A DNA stretch of 32,805 nucleotides from DASZTU01 sp035493835 (lineage in GTDB: Bacteria > Pseudomonadota > Alphaproteobacteria > Rhizobiales > Devosiaceae). Shown one piece after another: positions 32,458-32,805 of this stretch. Within the stretch, counting starts at the first letter, position 1; the number at the start of each line of letters is the position of its first letter. The DNA lies in contig DATJHO010000077.1 in the NCBI GenBank assembly GCA_035493835.1, positions 1-32,805 of the forward strand, given 5' to 3'. A program made the position numbers and the translations under genes. The notes under the pieces are model-generated. The model was given only the letters and a program-made list of their open reading frames with translations, was not told the origin of the DNA and made no database searches.

Positions 32458-32805
32458 TCAGTGCCCCACGATCTGGGGCAACGCATTTGGATCGGCGGCG
32501 GCGACCGAGGATACCTCGGGGGGCGGCGCGAGGTCCGGGGCGGCCAGTTCCGTCGTCAGCTCCTGGGCCTTCTGCGGGTTCATCTTGGCCAGGATCGGCG
32601 ACATCTTGCGCGGGTCCATTGCCTTGGCCACGTGCACCAGCACATTCATGTCGAGCCCGTCGAAAATGCCGGCCGCATCCTGCGGCTTCATCGTGTCGTA
32701 GAGTTTTACGATTGCCGACATGTCTTCGCCCTTATCCGCCTGCTGCTTCTGCTGCATCGATGCGATCTGGGACTGCAGGGCCTTGAGGGCGTCGTCGCGC
32801 TGCGA
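32458..32805 (-). CDS. motE: MotE-family protein, 5' end outside window
   Basis: The last 115 residues of a protein that continues past the right edge. The visible part starts in a coiled-coil-like helix (SQRDDALKALQSQIASMQQK) and then has the MotE or MgtE N-terminal-like domain IVKLYDTMKPQDAAGIFDGL, MDPRKMSPILAKMNPQKAQE, ending in a Pro and Ala-rich tail. In rhizobia MotE is a periplasmic chaperone needed for the motor protein MotC. The internal ATG at 32757 is unlikely to be the start, because the frame stays open to the edge and the missing part should carry a signal peptide. Assignment is from the domain pattern and flagellar context. Confidence 0.8.
   Translation of the reverse strand, partial: SQRDDALKALQSQIASMQQKQQADKGEDMSAIVKLYDTMKPQDAAGIFDGLDMNVLVHVAKAMDPRKMSPILAKMNPQKAQELTTELAAPDLAPPPEVSSVAAADPNALPQIVGH

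Noticed and set aside
32458..32757. Complete 99-residue protein starting at 32757
   Set aside because: The frame remains open to the window edge with coiled-coil-like sequence, and MotE proteins are longer with a signal peptide, so this is a truncated gene rather than a short one.

Overview
The window is a GC-rich, densely coded stretch of an alphaproteobacterial chromosome. It is most likely from the order Hyphomicrobiales, and something close to Devosia is my best guess. The basis is the presence of CckA with CtrA-type binding sites, a MotE-like protein, an IalB-family protein, a class II DAHP synthase, and intergenic palindromes of types common in that group. The genus is an inference from gene content and style, not from a marker gene. 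No tRNA, rRNA, CRISPR array, prophage or insertion sequence was found.

Region 1 to 9.2 kb holds metabolism and envelope genes. On the minus strand, reading right to left, are rpiA, a DUF2059 secreted protein, glutathione reductase (gor), class II DAHP synthase, an outer-membrane beta-barrel protein and a glutamine-dependent NAD+ synthase that runs off the left edge. On the plus strand are an L,D-transpeptidase and moaA.

Region 9.4 to 20.9 kb has short, mixed-orientation units. They are an Lrp/AsnC regulator, a membrane-anchored nuclease-like protein, a six-helix DivJ/PleC-type histidine kinase followed by an IalB-family protein, divergent cobT and cobS, an omega-like GST, a retropepsin-like membrane protease with a nucleoside deaminase, dusA, an aldo/keto reductase and a GNAT acetyltransferase.

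Region 20.9 to 32.8 kb is a cell-cycle and flagellar locus. The minus-strand run flgB-flgC-fliE-fliQ-fliR-flhB leads into cckA and the GNAT gene. fliO-fliP diverge from flgB. The 166-bp region between flgB and fliO contains a perfect TTAA-N7-TTAA CtrA box, so the kinase at the top of the CtrA pathway sits directly downstream of a likely CtrA-controlled flagellar operon. To the right lies a 1123-residue exported protein with three AMIN-like modules and a long helical TPR region. It follows a partial motE on the same strand and is the least explained gene here.

Every roomy gap between convergent genes (five of five) contains at least one pair of inverted palindromic repeats. Several unrelated sequence families are represented, which suggests the pairs act as bidirectional terminators or are mobile units tolerated at these sites.
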